Below are positions 6,051 to 6,368 of a DNA stretch of 6,368 bases, one piece after another. The notes beneath the pieces are model-generated. The model saw only the letters and a list, made by a program, of their open reading frames with translations, was not told the origin of the DNA and searched no databases. Position numbers and translations under genes: made by a program. The first letter of the stretch is position 1, and the number at the start of each line of letters is the position of its first letter. Source of the stretch: an uncultured Aquimarina sp. (lineage in GTDB: Bacteria; Bacteroidota; Bacteroidia; Flavobacteriales; Flavobacteriaceae); the NCBI GenBank assembly GCA_937958735.1, contig CALGNG010000336.1, forward strand, positions 1 through 6,368. Direction: 5' to 3'.

Positions 6051-6368
6051 TACTATCGTAACCCTTACTTTATTATTGTTATGCGTTAACATAGTAAAAG
6101 CACAAGATTTGCTAAATCAGCTTTATTTCGAAGAAAAAAAACAGGTAATATTAACCGAATCTACTTTTAAAACCCTACGTATTGGCTTTGCACACTCTAT
6201 AGAAACCAGAAAAAAAGGAATATTAGAAGTATCTGTTTATACAAGGTATTGGAATATTCCAGAGATAGATGGGGTAGAGGTAGAGACCAATAATTTTGGA
6301 TCGGATCGTGCTAGTGCTCGTTTTGGCTTGGATTATGCGATTAACAATAACTTATCTGCGGGTATTGG
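6040..6368 (+). CDS. DUF5777-like beta-barrel protein, N-terminal part
   Basis: The gene is cut by the window end after 109 codons. The ATG at 6040 lies inside the end of the YceI gene (11-base overlap, different frame). Residues 1-21 form a signal peptide with a probable cleavage site at VKA-QD. The mature part includes ESTFKTLRIGFAHSIETRKKG, then alternating strands such as ILEVSVYTRYWNI and SARFGLDYAINNNLSAGIG. The order 'STFK..RI…HSIE…KG.L…R' then 'R.GLdYgi…l..GIG' is how I recall DUF5777 beta-barrel proteins of Bacteroidetes, so an outer-membrane barrel is likely. The molecular role of this family is not established. It is the third gene of the operon, and further genes may follow outside the window. 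Confidence 0.78.
   Translation, partial: MKNNTIVTLTLLLLCVNIVKAQDLLNQLYFEEKKQVILTESTFKTLRIGFAHSIETRKKGILEVSVYTRYWNIPEIDGVEVETNNFGSDRASARFGLDYAINNNLSAGI

Overview
The window is AT-rich and its promoters match the Bacteroidetes -7 consensus TAnnTTTG. Its proteins also resemble Flavobacteriia: a YceI of the FEFEKSLMQEHF type, a DUF5777-like beta-barrel protein, and a LytTR protein on a membrane anchor. It most likely comes from the chromosome of a member of the Flavobacteriaceae. I see no phage, insertion sequence, CRISPR array, tRNA or rRNA.

Left part (1-3200), housekeeping. The end of an M24-family Xaa-Pro aminopeptidase is followed 15 bases later by an alpha/beta hydrolase with an intact catalytic triad. 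The hydrolase converges on trpS (tryptophanyl-tRNA synthetase, minus strand), and the two stop codons share the palindrome TTAA. A 155-base divergent spacer separates trpS from a tas-type aldo/keto reductase on the plus strand, which ends before a strong hairpin that should terminate transcription from both sides.

Middle part (3200-4866), minus strand. A small exported protein of unknown function appears to be broken by a single-base frameshift in an A6 run (T6 on its coding strand): the signal peptide lies in one frame and the signal-peptidase site plus mature protein in another. Upstream of it lies a 368-residue regulator with two membrane segments, an extracytoplasmic region that looks Cache-like, a coiled-coil linker and a C-terminal LytTR DNA-binding domain. 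It is a one-component sensor-regulator fixed in the membrane.

Right part (5075-6368), plus strand, divergent from the regulator. A compact operon encodes a membrane-anchored OB-fold protein (tRNA_anti-like family), a periplasmic YceI-family protein and a DUF5777-like outer-membrane beta-barrel protein cut by the window end. Spacing is 1 base between the first two genes and an 11-base overlap between the last two. The operon has a good promoter with a near-palindrome against its -33 region. The most economical reading is that the LytTR regulator senses an extracytoplasmic signal and controls this envelope operon. Gene order and the palindrome suggest this; nothing in the window proves it.
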